Part shown: one piece after another, positions 9,549-20,800 of the stretch
Layout of the letters: every line of letters begins with the position of its first letter
Position numbering within the stretch: position 1 is the first letter of the stretch
From: ZC4RG42 sp003242425
GTDB lineage: Bacteria; Pseudomonadota; Gammaproteobacteria; Burkholderiales; SG8-39
Assembly: GCA_937907425.1 (NCBI GenBank)
Contig: CALCIE010000060.1
Span: 29,293 to 93,292 of the forward strand
Direction: 5' to 3'
DNA: 64,000 nucleotides
Made by a program: the position numbers and the translations under genes
The notes under the pieces: generated by a model
Told to the model about the DNA's origin: nothing
The model's database searches: none
The model's input: only the letters and a program-made list of their open reading frames with translations

Positions 9549-9592
9549 GGGGCGGATTCTACCGCCGCCCGATCCCCTTCCGGTCCCTTCCC

Positions 9593-10633
9593 ATGAACGA
9601 GGTACGTCTTACGCAATTCAGCCACGGCGGCGGCTGCGGCTGCAAGATCGCGCCCGCCGTGTTGTCCGAGATCTTGGCCGAAACGCCCGTGCGTGCGCTG
9701 GTGCCCGATCTGCTGGTCGGCATCGAATCGAGCGACGACGCGGCGGTGTACCGTCTCAATGACCAGCAGGCAATCATCGTCACCACCGATTTCTTCACCC
9801 CCATCGTCGACGACCCCTACGACTTCGGGCGCATCGCCGCCACCAATGCCATTTCGGACGTGTACGCCATGGGCGGGCAGCCGCTGCTCGCGCTGGCCAT
9901 CGTCGGCATGCCGCTCGACCGGCTCCCGGTGGAGGTCATCCGCCGCATCCTCGCCGGGGGGGAATCGGTCTGCGCCGCGGCCGGGATACCGATCGCGGGC
10001 GGGCATTCCATCGACACGCTGGAGCCGATCTACGGCCTGGTCGCGGTGGGCCTCGCGCATCCGGACCGGATCAAGCGCAACGACCGCGCGCGTGCGGGCG
10101 ATGTGCTGGTGCTCGGCAAGCCGCTCGGCGTGGGCATCCTTTCCGCCGCGCTCAAGAAAGGGACGCTGTCCGGCGAAGGCTATGCGCAGATGGTCGCGAC
10201 CACCACGCGGCTCAACACGCCCGGCCGGCAGCTCGCGGAACTGGAGGGGGTGCATGCCATGACCGACGTCACGGGCTTCGGGCTGGCCGGCCATCTGCTG
10301 GAAATCTGCCGTGGCTCGAAGCTCGCGGCGGAAATCGAGTTCGATGCCGTGCCGCTGCTCGGCGTCGCGCGCGAATGGGCGCAGCAGGGCGTGGCCACCG
10401 GCGCCTCCGGCCGCAACTGGGCGAGTTACGGTGCCCAGGTCGACCTGCCCGCCGGTTTCGAATCCTGGAAACAGGCGCTGCTCACCGATCCGCAGACCAG
10501 CGGCGGCCTGCTGGTGGCCTGCGCGCCCGATACCGCGGACGCGGTGCTCGACGTATTCAAGCGCGAAGGGTTCGACGATGCGCGCGTGATCGGTCAGCTC
10601 GCCGCGGGCGAGCCGCGTCTGTCGGTGCGCTGA
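9593..10633 (+). CDS. selD: Selenide, water dikinase (selenophosphate synthase)
   Basis: SelD makes selenophosphate from selenide and ATP. It has 346 residues. The N-terminal catalytic loop HGGGCGCKI carries Cys15 and Cys17 with Lys18; both thiols are ordinary Cys codons, not selenocysteine. An AIRS-like ATP-binding fold follows, with DDAAVY and ISDVYAMGG. The frame is open further upstream, but the ATG at 9593 aligns with the family start. Its 3' end overlaps the convergent tesA by 40 bases. Neighbouring mnmH is the likely consumer of the product; selA and selB are not in this window. Confidence 0.95.
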   Translation: MNEVRLTQFSHGGGCGCKIAPAVLSEILAETPVRALVPDLLVGIESSDDAAVYRLNDQQAIIVTTDFFTPIVDDPYDFGRIAATNAISDVYAMGGQPLLALAIVGMPLDRLPVEVIRRILAGGESVCAAAGIPIAGGHSIDTLEPIYGLVAVGLAHPDRIKRNDRARAGDVLVLGKPLGVGILSAALKKGTLSGEGYAQMVATTTRLNTPGRQLAELEGVHAMTDVTGFGLAGHLLEICRGSKLAAEIEFDAVPLLGVAREWAQQGVATGASGRNWASYGAQVDLPAGFESWKQALLTDPQTSGGLLVACAPDTADAVLDVFKREGFDDARVIGQLAAGEPRLSVR

Positions 10634-11242
10634 GTGCGCCGCTGGAGCAGCGGTTCCAGCGCCTGCCACACCGTGTCGAGGATGATGGGCTGCGCTTCCG
10701 CGGTGGGGTGCAACTGATCGGGCTGGAACAGCGCCTGCTGTGTCGCCATGCCTTCCAACAGGAAGGGCAGATAGGCGGTCTTGTGCCGCTTCGCCAGTTC
10801 GGCGAAAGCCTGTTCGAATTCCTGCGCGTAACGCTGCCCGTAATTGGGCGGCAGCCGCATGCCGGCGACGAGCACCCGCGCGCCCGCTTGTTGCGAGGCT
10901 TCGATGATACGGCTCAGGTTGCGCTTCATCTGCGCCACGGGCAGACCGCGCAAGCCGTCGTTGGCCCCGAGCGCAAGAACGACGATGTCGGGCTTCGTGC
11001 GGCTGAGAACTTCGTCGATGCGCGCCGCGCCGCCGCTCGAGGTCTCGCCGCTGATGCTGGCGTTCACGACGGTATAATCCAGATTCCTTGCCTGCAGCCG
11101 CTCCTGGAGGAGCGCGACCCAGCCTTGTCTCTGGCTGATCCCGTATGCGGCCGACAGGCTGTCGCCATAGACGAGTATGGTGTGCTGCGCGGCGGCGAGG
11201 CCGCTCCAGCACATCAATACGATCCAGAGCAAGCGTTTGAGC

Positions 11243-11244
<2 letters not shown>
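10594..11244 (-). CDS. tesA: TesA-like esterase/acyl-CoA thioesterase, SGNH hydrolase
   Basis: A 216-residue periplasmic multifunctional lipase/thioesterase/lysophospholipase I type enzyme. It has a Sec signal peptide (MLKRLLWIVLMCWSGLAAA), block I GDSLSAAYG with nucleophile Ser29, the Gly block SGETSSGG, block III LGANDGL, and block V DQLHPT with the catalytic Asp and His. A longer frame exists, but only the ATG at 11244 begins a signal peptide. Divergent placement against a YbbA/YbbP exporter is the same as E. coli tesA-ybbA-ybbP. The start codons of tesA and ybbA overlap inside one GCATGC. Confidence 0.92.
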
Positions 11245-11940
<696 letters not shown>

Positions 11941-11944
<4 letters not shown>

Positions 11945-14430
11945 CGCGGCTCGCATTGCGCATGCTCCTGCGCGACTGGCGCGCCGGCGAGCTGCGCGTG
12001 CTGGCGCTGGCGCTCGTGATCGCGGTGATGAGCGTGACGAGCGTCGGCTTCTTCGCCGACCGCGTGAAGCTCGCGCTCGTGGGCGAAGCGCACCAACTGC
12101 TCGGCGCCGATCTGCTCATCCGCGCCGATCATCCGCTGGACCGGCGTTATACGGACGAGGCTGCGGTGCTCGGCCTGCGCAGCGCCACGGCGCTCACCTT
12201 CATCAGCATGGCACGCAGCGAGGAGGCGGCGCAGCTCGTGGGCGTGAAGGCGGTCAGCGAGAACTATCCCTTGCGCGGCCGTCTGCGCATCGCGCGTGCA
12301 CCCAACACGCCGGACGAGGAAGTGACGACCATCCCCGCGCCGGGCACGGTTTGGGTCGACGAACGCCTGCTGCCCGCGCTCGACAGGCGCGTGGGCGAGA
12401 CCATCGAACTCGGCGGTGCGAGCCTGCGCATCGATGCGCTGCTCACCATCGAACCCGACCGCGGCGTGAGCTTCTTCAATCTCGCCCCGCGGGTGATGAT
12501 GAACGCGGCCGATGTGCCGGCCACGGGCCTCGTCCAGACCGGCAGCCGCGTGACCTATGCGCTCTACGTCGCCGGCGAACGCGATGCTGTCAAGGCCTAT
12601 GAGAACTGGGCGAAGGCGCAGCTCGGTCGCGGCGAAAGACTGGAAAGCCTCGACGAGGCGCGTCCGGAAATGCGCCAGTCGCTCGACCGCGCGCAGCAGT
12701 TCCTGGGGCTCACCGCGCTGCTCGCCGTGGTGCTCGCGGCGGTGGCGATCGGGCTTTCGACACAGCGTTACACCGACCGCCATCTCGACGGCTACGCGGT
12801 GATGCGCTGCCTCGGCGCCACACAGCGGCGCCTTATGCATCTGTTCGCCTGGGAGTTTCTCGCATTGGGCCTGATCGCCTGCGCGGTCGGTTGCGTGCTC
12901 GGCTATTTCGCGCAACAGATGCTCGCGGCGTCGCTTGCCGGACTGGTGGGCGGGGGCGGCGATTTGCCCGCGCCGACGCTGCTGCCCGCATTGCAGGGTT
13001 ATGCGACGGGGCTCGTGCTCCTGCTCGGTTTCGCGCTGCCGCCGCTGCTGCAGTTGAAGAACGTGCCGGCGTTGCGCGTCCTCCGCCGCGAAGTCGGCGC
13101 GCCGCAACAGCGCGCGATCATTGCGTACGGCGCGGGTTTCGTCGCGCTCTCGGTGCTGCTCGTCTGGCAGGCGGGCGACGTGAAGCTCGGCCTGTACGTC
13201 ATCGGCGGTTTCGCGGCGGCCTTTGCGTTGTTTGCGGCGGCGGGCTACTTCGGCCTGCGCACGCTGGCGGCGCTCGGTGCGCGCGCCCCGCTCGCATGGC
13301 GTTACGGCCTCGCATCGCTGCGCCGGCGGGCCGGATCCAACACCGTCCAGATTCTGTCGCTCTCGCTCGGCCTCACCGCCATTCTGCTGCTCAGTTTCAC
13401 CCGCAACGATCTGCTCGACGCCTGGCGCAACCGCACGCCGGCGGATGCGCCCAACCGCTTCGTCCTCAACATCCAGCCCGATCAGCGCGAGCCGGTGCTC
13501 GACTTCTTCGCCGAGCATCGCCTGCCGGCGCCGAGAATCTATCCCATGGTGCGCGGCCGGCTGATGGCGATCAACGGCGAGCCGGTCAACGCCGAACACT
13601 ACGCGGACGAGCGCAGCCGCCGCCTGGTGGAGCGCGAATTCAACCTGTCCTACATGGAGACATTGCCCGGCCACAACCAAGTGAGTGCGGGACGCTGGTT
13701 CGACGAGGCCGCGTTGCGTGAGGGCGCGCTTTCCGTGGAACGCGGCATTGCGAAGCGGCTCGGCATCAAGGTGGGCGACCGCCTCACCTGGTCGGTGGGA
13801 GGCGAGACCTTCAGCGCGCCGGTCACCAATCTGCGCAGCCTCGACTGGGATTCCATGCAGGTGAACTTCTTCGTCATCGCCACGCCGGCGCTGCTGGAGC
13901 GGTTTCCGACCAGCTACATCACCGCTTTCCATCTGCCCGGCGAGCACGGTGCGCTGATGCATCGGTTAGCGCAACGTTTCCCCAATCTCACGGTGGTGGA
14001 CATGAGCGCCATCCTGCGCCAGGCGCTTTCCATCATGGAACGCGTGGTGCAGGCGGTGCAGTTCGTGTTCCTGTTCGCGCTCGTCGCCGGGGTGCTGGTG
14101 CTCTACGCGGCGCTGCTCGCCACCCAGGACGAGCGCATCCGCGAAGCGGCGGTGATGCGCGCGCTCGGTGCCACGCGCGTGCAGGTGAGCCAGGCGCAGC
14201 GGGCGGAGTTCGTCGCCCTGGGGCTGCTTGCGGGGCTGCTCGCCGCGGCCGGCGCCAGCGCGATCGGCTACGTGCTGGCGTCGCGCGTATTCGAATTGCC
14301 GTACGATTCCGATGTCTGGATCTGGCTGGCCGGGCCGGCGCTGGGGCTGCTCTGCGTGGGTATCAACACCTGGGCGGGGACGCGTGCGGCGCTTTCCCGT
14401 CCGCCCATCGTCGCCTTGCGCGAGACTTGA
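11941..14430 (+). CDS. ybbP: YbbP-like FtsX-domain ABC permease
   Basis: An 829-residue inner-membrane protein. An N-terminal helix (ELRVLALALVIAVMSVTSVGFF) is followed by a large periplasmic domain, a first FtsX-like membrane module near residues 255-390, two more helices near 395-440, a second periplasmic domain, and a second FtsX module at about 690-815. The layout and length match E. coli YbbP (about 800 residues). It is translationally coupled to ybbA by an ATGA overlap. It probably works with the tesA product on envelope lipids or lipoproteins, which is inference from the conserved gene neighbourhood only. Confidence 0.9.
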
Positions 14431-14446
14431 AGAACCTAGAAGGACA

Positions 14447-14854
14447 ATGAACGACACGACCGACACCGACCAGCCCACGACTACGATCTACGAATTGCTC
14501 GGCGAGCAGAAGCTGCGCAGCCTGGTCGACCGCTTCTACCATCTCATGGACACCGTTCCGGAGTACTACGGCATCCGCAAACTGCATCCCGCGGATTTGC
14601 GCTCCTCGAACGAAAAGCTGTACATGTTCCTGTCCGGCTGGCTGGGCGGTCCGCAACTGTATTTCGAGCGCTACGGCCATCCGCGGCTGCGCGCGCGGCA
14701 TCTGCCCTATCCGATCGGCATCGCCGAGCGCGACCAGTGGATGGCCTGCATGGTGCAGGCGATGGAGGAGGAGGGCATCGATGAAGGCTTGCGCGAAGTG
14801 CTGCGCTACGCGTTCGCCCAGACGGCGGACTGGATGCGCAACCGCGAGGGATGA
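14447..14854 (+). CDS. Group II truncated hemoglobin
   Basis: A 135-residue 2-on-2 globin of the trHbO (YjbI-like) group. The proximal heme ligand is His85 in RARHLPYPIG, and Trp98 in RDQWMACM is the G8 tryptophan characteristic of group II. Such proteins bind oxygen or react with nitric oxide and peroxide in the cytoplasm. The start at 14447 is preceded by AGAAGGAC; the open frame upstream lies inside ybbP. It follows ybbP by 16 bases and may be cotranscribed, but no functional link is evident. Confidence 0.93.
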   Translation: MNDTTDTDQPTTTIYELLGEQKLRSLVDRFYHLMDTVPEYYGIRKLHPADLRSSNEKLYMFLSGWLGGPQLYFERYGHPRLRARHLPYPIGIAERDQWMACMVQAMEEEGIDEGLREVLRYAFAQTADWMRNREG

Positions 14855-14886
14855 GCTGAGATCGCGCGTGTGTTGCGGAGGCGGCC

Positions 14887-16230
14887 ATGGCCGCTGACCG
14901 CACCTCGGTCCGCCGGCGGATGCGCGAACGGCTGCGCCATCTGTCGTTGCGCGATTCGCTGACGCTCGGATTGCCGGCGATCGCGCTCGTGGCAGGTGCC
15001 TTCTGGCTCGCGGCGCAGTTCATCCGTCCCGCGCCGCCCGATTACCTGGTCCTGTCCAGCGGTGCGGAGGGCGGCGCCTACCAGATGTACGCGGCGCGCT
15101 ACAAACCCATCCTCGAACGCGACGGCATCGAACTGCGCGAGCTGCCCTCGGCCGGCGCGCTGGAGAATCTGCAACGGCTTTACGATCCCGACAGCGGCGT
15201 GGACGTCGCCTTCGTGCAGGGCGGCCTCGCCGACGGCGTCAACCGCGACGATCTGGTCTCGCTCGGCAGCTTCTATGTCGAGCCGCTGTGGGTGTTCTAT
15301 CGCGGCAAGCAGACGCTCGATCGGCTCACCCAGCTCAAGGGCAAGCGCATCGCCATCGGTCCGGAAGGCAGCGGCACGCGCGTGCTGGCGCTGGAGCTCC
15401 TGCGTGCGAACGGCATCGACGAACGCAACGCCAGGCTGCTGCCCCTGAGCGGCATGGAAGCGGTCGCCGCGCTGCGCGAGGGCGGCGTGGACGTGGTGTT
15501 CACGGTCGGACCGGCGCAGTCCTCGACCGTGTGGGCGGCCCTCTACACCCCGGGCGTACGCATCATGGATTTCGCGCAGGCCGAAGCCTACGTGCGGCGT
15601 TTCCCCTACCTCTCCGCCGTGACGCTGCCGCGCGGCGGCGTGGATCTGGAACGCGACGTGCCGCCCCACGACGTGCGGCTGGTGGCGACCATGGCGACGC
15701 TGGTCGCGCGCGAATCCACCCATCCGGCGCTGATCAGCCTGCTTTTGCAGGCGGCGAGCGAGGTGCACGGCCAGCCGGGGCTGTTCCAGCGGCCGGGCGA
15801 GTTCCCGAACGCGCAGCAGGTCGACTTCCCGCTTTCGCCGGAAGCGGATCGTTACTACAAATCCGGGCCGAGCTTTCTGCGGCGCTATCTGCCCTTCTGG
15901 GCGGCCGTGCTCGTCGAGCGGCTGATCGTGCTGCTCATTCCGGTGATCGCGGTGCTGTTCCCGCTCATGCGCGTGCTGCCGGTGATCTACGCCTGGCGCG
16001 TGCGCGCGCGGATCTACAAGTGGTACGGTGAACTGAAATTCCTCGAAGCGGAGATCGAGGAGAACCCGGCCGGCGCCTCGCGCGAGGACTGGCTGGCGCG
16101 GCTCGACGATCTGGAGGAGCGGGTGCACAACATTCCCACGCCGCTCATGTACACCAACCAGCTCTACATCCTGCGCGAGCACATCGGCCTGGTGCGCAAC
16201 CGCGTGCTGCGCATCGGCGCGCCGTCCTGA
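14887..16230 (+). CDS. TAXI-family TRAP solute-binding protein with membrane anchors
   Basis: A 447-residue protein with an N-terminal membrane helix (residues 24-45, LTLGLPAIALVAGAFWLAA), a periplasmic TAXI-type binding domain (LVLSSGAEGGAYQMYAARY; KGKRIAIGPEGSGTR; FTVGPAQSS), and C-terminal hydrophobic helices at about 338-375 followed by a cytoplasmic coiled segment. TAXI proteins normally feed TRAP transporters, but no TRAP permease is nearby, and the two membrane anchors are unlike a free periplasmic receptor. It could be a sensor or scaffold for an unknown small molecule such as glutamate or another carboxylate. A six-base hairpin (GGCTCA/TGAGCC, 16234-16250) follows the stop. Confidence 0.85.
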   Translation: MAADRTSVRRRMRERLRHLSLRDSLTLGLPAIALVAGAFWLAAQFIRPAPPDYLVLSSGAEGGAYQMYAARYKPILERDGIELRELPSAGALENLQRLYDPDSGVDVAFVQGGLADGVNRDDLVSLGSFYVEPLWVFYRGKQTLDRLTQLKGKRIAIGPEGSGTRVLALELLRANGIDERNARLLPLSGMEAVAALREGGVDVVFTVGPAQSSTVWAALYTPGVRIMDFAQAEAYVRRFPYLSAVTLPRGGVDLERDVPPHDVRLVATMATLVARESTHPALISLLLQAASEVHGQPGLFQRPGEFPNAQQVDFPLSPEADRYYKSGPSFLRRYLPFWAAVLVERLIVLLIPVIAVLFPLMRVLPVIYAWRVRARIYKWYGELKFLEAEIEENPAGASREDWLARLDDLEERVHNIPTPLMYTNQLYILREHIGLVRNRVLRIGAPS

Positions 16231-16292
16231 ACCGGCTCACCGGCTGAGCCAGGGGCGCGGCTATACTGCCGCCAGCCTGTAGGAGATGCACC

Positions 16293-17780
16293 GTGAACGA
16301 ACTGCTGCTGTATGGAATCGCGGCCCTGCTGATCGTCGCCGTCTTTTTCGCCTGGCGCGCAGGCGCGCGGGCGGGCGCGCTGGCGGCGCAGCTGGAACAG
16401 CTCGGCCGCGACAACGAACGGCTTGAACGCGAGCTGCGCGAGGGTCTGAGCCAGGCGCGGCGCGAGGCAGCCGAGGCCGCGCGGGCGCAGCGCGAGGAAC
16501 AGACCAACGCTTTCGCCCATATCGGCCAGACGCTCGCCAATCAGCTGGGCAATGCCGCGACCCAGCAGAGCAAGCAGTTGGAAACCTTCGCGCAGCAGTT
16601 GAATCTGCTCACGCAGACCAGCGACGCGCGTTTCGAGGCCTTCCGCAAGGCCGTGGACCAGAAGCTGCAGGACATGGCGCAGCAGCAGCATCTTGCGCGC
16701 GAGGAATTCGCCGCGACGCTGCAGCGTTTTGGCGAATCCCTGACCCGGAGCCTCAATGCGCTCACCGAGGCCAACGAACGGCGCGCCAAGGAATTGCGCG
16801 AGGCGGTGGAGAAGCGTCTCGCCGATCTGCAGCAGGGCAACGAGAAGAAGCTCGAGGAAATGCGCCAGACGGTGGACGAGAAGCTGCACAAGACGCTGGA
16901 GCAGCGCCTGTCCGATTCCTTCCGTCAGGTGAGCGAGCGTCTGGAGCAGGTGCACAAGGGGCTGGGCGAGATGCAGTCGCTCGCCGCGGGCGTGGGCGAT
17001 CTCAAGCGCGTGCTGACCAACGTCAAGACGCGCGGCACCTGGGGAGAAATCCAGCTCGGCACCTTGCTCGACCAGCTCATGACGCCGGATCAGTACGAGA
17101 AGAACGTCGCCACCAAGGCCGGCTCGCGCGAGCGCGTGGAATTCGCCATCAAGTTCCCCGGGCGCGAGGGGCTGCCGCTATGGCTGCCCATCGACTGCAA
17201 GTTCCCGCTCGAGGACTACCACCGTCTGCAGGAGGCGCAGGAAGCGGCCAACGCGGAGCTGGTCGAGGCGGCCGCCAAGGCGCTGGAGGAGCGTGTGCGC
17301 CAAGAGGCGCGCAGCATTGCCGAGAAGTACATCGATCCGCCGAACACCACCGATTTCGCGCTGCTCTACCTGCCCATCGAGGGGCTGTACGCCGAAGTGC
17401 TGCGCCGGCCGGGGCTGTTCGAACGCCTGCAGCGCGAATACCGCGTCACGATCTGCGGGCCGACGACGCTCACCGCGATCCTCAACAGCCTGCAAATGGG
17501 CTTCCGCACGCTGGCGATCGAGAAGCGTTCCAGCGAGGTGTGGGAAATCCTCGGCGCGGTCAAGACCGAGTTCGGCAAGTTCGGCGACGTGCTCGCCAAG
17601 ACACGCAAGAAGCTGGAGGAGGCGACCAACACCATCGGCAACGCCGAAACCCGTACGCGCGTGATCGAGCGCAAGCTGCGCAAGGTCGAGGCCCTGCCGC
17701 AGGACAATGCCGCGCTGCTGCTGGAGCACGCGGTCGGGCTGGACGCCGCCGAGGACGTCGAGACCCTGCCCGAGCGCTGA
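16293..17780 (+). CDS. rmuC: DNA recombination protein RmuC
   Basis: A 495-residue RmuC family protein, which limits recombination at inverted repeats and is predicted to be nuclease-like. It has an N-terminal membrane helix (LLLYGIAALLIVAVFFAWRAG), a long coiled coil at about residues 30-235 rich in Glu, Gln and Arg, and the conserved C-terminal domain (LKRVLTNVKTRGTWGEIQLG, LPIDCKFPLEDY, FALLYLPIEGLYAEV). It starts with GTG at 16293, with AGGAG at 16281-16285. A -10-like TATACT lies at 16262-16267. A terminator follows at 17800-17836, so it is probably a single-gene unit. Confidence 0.94.
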   Translation: MNELLLYGIAALLIVAVFFAWRAGARAGALAAQLEQLGRDNERLERELREGLSQARREAAEAARAQREEQTNAFAHIGQTLANQLGNAATQQSKQLETFAQQLNLLTQTSDARFEAFRKAVDQKLQDMAQQQHLAREEFAATLQRFGESLTRSLNALTEANERRAKELREAVEKRLADLQQGNEKKLEEMRQTVDEKLHKTLEQRLSDSFRQVSERLEQVHKGLGEMQSLAAGVGDLKRVLTNVKTRGTWGEIQLGTLLDQLMTPDQYEKNVATKAGSRERVEFAIKFPGREGLPLWLPIDCKFPLEDYHRLQEAQEAANAELVEAAAKALEERVRQEARSIAEKYIDPPNTTDFALLYLPIEGLYAEVLRRPGLFERLQREYRVTICGPTTLTAILNSLQMGFRTLAIEKRSSEVWEILGAVKTEFGKFGDVLAKTRKKLEEATNTIGNAETRTRVIERKLRKVEALPQDNAALLLEHAVGLDAAEDVETLPER

Positions 17781-17799
17781 GCCGTCTTCGGGACGCATC

Positions 17800-17836
17800 C
17801 TCCGCCCGCATTTAACGGCCGGGCGGAGAACTTTTT
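17800..17836 (+). terminator. Rho-independent terminator after rmuC
   Basis: A perfect nine-base stem, CTCCGCCCG (17800-17808) with CGGGCGGAG (17820-17828), has an 11-base loop and is followed by five T after AAC (17832-17836). It lies 20 bases past the rmuC stop and before the sensor kinase gene. The loop is longer than ideal, so efficiency is uncertain. Confidence 0.72.
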
Positions 17837-17865
17837 GCTAGCCAGGCGTCGGCCGCCCGTATCCG

Positions 17866-20800
17866 ATGCGGGCCGGCCCGCATGCCGCGCTGAGGCGGCA
17901 TAAGGAACGGAGAACGATCCTGGCTCGACTCGACCTGCCCGACTCCCGCCGTCTGCGCTGGGTTCCCCTCGTCGTGCTGCTGGTGGGGCTGACCGCCACG
18001 GCGCTGGCGACCTGGCTGCTGGCGCGCAGCGAAGCGGAAGAGGACCGGGTGCGCTTCCTCAACGCGGTCCAGCAGCGCCATGACCGCATCGCCGAACGGC
18101 TGGGCGCCTACATCGCCATGCTACGCGGCGTGGCGGGTTATCTCGCCGCCCATCGCGAACCCGAACCTTACGAGTTCCGCGCCTACGTGGAGGCGCTCGA
18201 GCTGCAGGCGAACTATCCGGGCGTGCAGGGTGTGGGCTACAGCCGGCGGGTGGCGCCGGAAATGGTGGACGCGCTTGAAAGGCGGCAGCGCCGCCAGGGC
18301 TATGAAGGCTTCAAAGTGTGGCCGGATCGTCCGCGCGCCGAATACCACAGCATCGTCTACCTGGAACCCCTGGACCGCCGCAACCGCGCGGCCATCGGCT
18401 ACGACATGTACAGCGAGCCGACGCGCGCCGCCGCCATGGCGCGAGCGCGCGATACGGGTGCGCCCGCCGTCAGCGGGCGCGTCACGCTGGTGCAGGATAT
18501 CGATGCGCAGAGGCAACCCGGTTTCCTGATCTACGTGCCGGTGTACAACGGACGCGAACCGCCGCGCACCGTGGCGGAGCGCCGCGACCGGCTCGACGGC
18601 TTCGCCTACAGCCCCCTGCGGGCGGACGATCTGTTCAAGGGCATTTTCGGCACCGAGGCCGCGCCCATGGTCGCCTTCGCCATCTACGACGGGCCGCAGG
18701 CCGATCCCATGCACCTGCTCTACCGCTCCGCCCCCTGGCCGGAGCAAGCCCTGCGTTTCGCCACCCTGGAAGCCTTCCACGTCGGCGGCCACACCTGGAC
18801 GGTCGAATACCGCGCCTTGCCCGCGTTCGAAAGCGTATCGGGCAGCGCGCTGGTGCCGGTCGCGCTGTTCGTGGGCATCGTGCTCAGCCTGCTCCTTGCC
18901 GGCCTCAGCTTCATGCAGGCGCACGCCCATGCCGCCTACCGGACGAGCGTGCGGGCGCTGCAGGATTACCGCGAGGCGGTGCGTCACCAGCAGAAGCTCT
19001 ATCGGCTCGCGATCGAGCAGGTGCGCGATTACGCCATTTTCCTGGTTTCGCCCGAAGGGGCGATGAGTTCCTGGAACGGCGGCGTGGAGAAAGTGTTCGG
19101 CTGGGGCGAAGGGGAATTCGTCGGCCAGCCGGTCGAAATCACCTTCCCTGACGAGGACAAGCGCTGCGCCGAAGAGGAGTTGCGCATCGCGCGCGAGCAG
19201 CACGTGGCGCGCAACGACCGCTGGCAGGTGCGCAAGGACGGCACGCGCTTCTGGGCGAGTGGGATCACCAACGCGCTGTACGACGAGCAGGGCCGTTTCG
19301 TCGGCTATCTCAAGGTGATGCGCGATCTCACCGAGTCGCGCGTGCAGCAGCAGCGCATCGAGGCGCAGGAACAGCAACTGCGTCTGATCACCGACACGCT
19401 GCCGGTACTGATCGCCTATATCGACGCCGAGCAGCGCTACCGCTTCGTCAACCGCGTTTACGGAGAGTGGCTCGGCCTGCCGGCCGAGCGCGTCCTGGGG
19501 CGCCGTATCCAGGACGTGGTGGACGCCGAGGTGTACGCCCAACTGCGCGAATACGTCGAACGGGCGCTCGCGGGCGAAGCCGTGCAGTACACCTCGCGCC
19601 TGACGCTGGGCGGGCAGGTGCGCGATCTCGCCCACACCTATTCGCCGGATCGCGATGCGCAAGGACGGGTGGTGGGTTTTGCCGCCATGGTGGAAGACAT
19701 CGGCGCGCGCAAGCGCGCCGAGGAACGCGCCACCACCATCCTCGAGAGCATCACCGACGCGTTTTTCACCGTGGACCACGAGTGGCGCGTCAGCTACGTC
19801 AACCGCCTGGCCGAACGCATCATGAACCGTACCGCGCGGGGAATCCTGGGGCGCACGCTGTGGGAGCTGTTCCCGGCGCTGCACGGCACCTCCGTCGAGG
19901 CCGCCTACCGCGCGGCGATGGACCGGCAGACGCCGCTCAGTTTCGAATGGCAGGTTGCGCCGGACGGCTTGTGGCTGGACGTGCGCGCCTATCCTTCGGA
20001 CGACGGGCTGTCGGTGTACCTGCGCGACATCACGGCGCAGAAACGTGCGGAAGCCGAGCGCGCCCGCCAGGCCAGCACGCTCGCCTTCATGCTGGAGCTG
20101 AACGAGCTCACCCGTCCGCTCGTCGATCCGGAAGAGATCGCCGCAGCGACCGCCCGCCTGCTCGGCGAGCATCTCGGCATTTCGCGTTGCGCATACGCCG
20201 AGTTCGATGCCGACGAGGAGCATTTCACCATCACCGGCGACTATCACCGCGACGTGCCGAGCATCGTCGGCCGTTACACCTTGTCGAGTTTCGGGTCCGA
20301 AATCGCCGGTGCGTTACGCGCCGGCCGCATCCATGTGCGCGAGCGCATTGACGATGCCGAGAGCGTGAGCGCCGGAGCGGTGCATCTGGGCACCGAGATC
20401 AAGGCCTACGTGGCCGTGCCGCTGCACAAGGGCGGCCGGCTCGTGGCGGCGATGGCCGTGCACCATCGCGAACCGCGCAAGTGGAGCAAGGCTGAGATCG
20501 AACTCGTGCGCCTGGTCGCCGCGCGCTGCTGGGAGGCGCTCGAACGTGCGCGGGTGGAACGCAACCTGCGCGAAAGCGAAGAGCGTTTCCGTCAGATGGC
20601 GAACAGCATTTCGCAACTGGCCTGGATCGCGCGCCCGGACGGCCACATGGAATGGTTCAACCAGCGCTGGTACGACTACACGGGCACCACGCCGGAGCAG
20701 ATGGCGCACGAGGGCTGGCACAAGCTGCTCCACCCGGAAATGCTGCAGGACGTGCTCGAGGCCTACGAAGCCGCCATCACCGAGGGCGAGCCGTTCGAGA

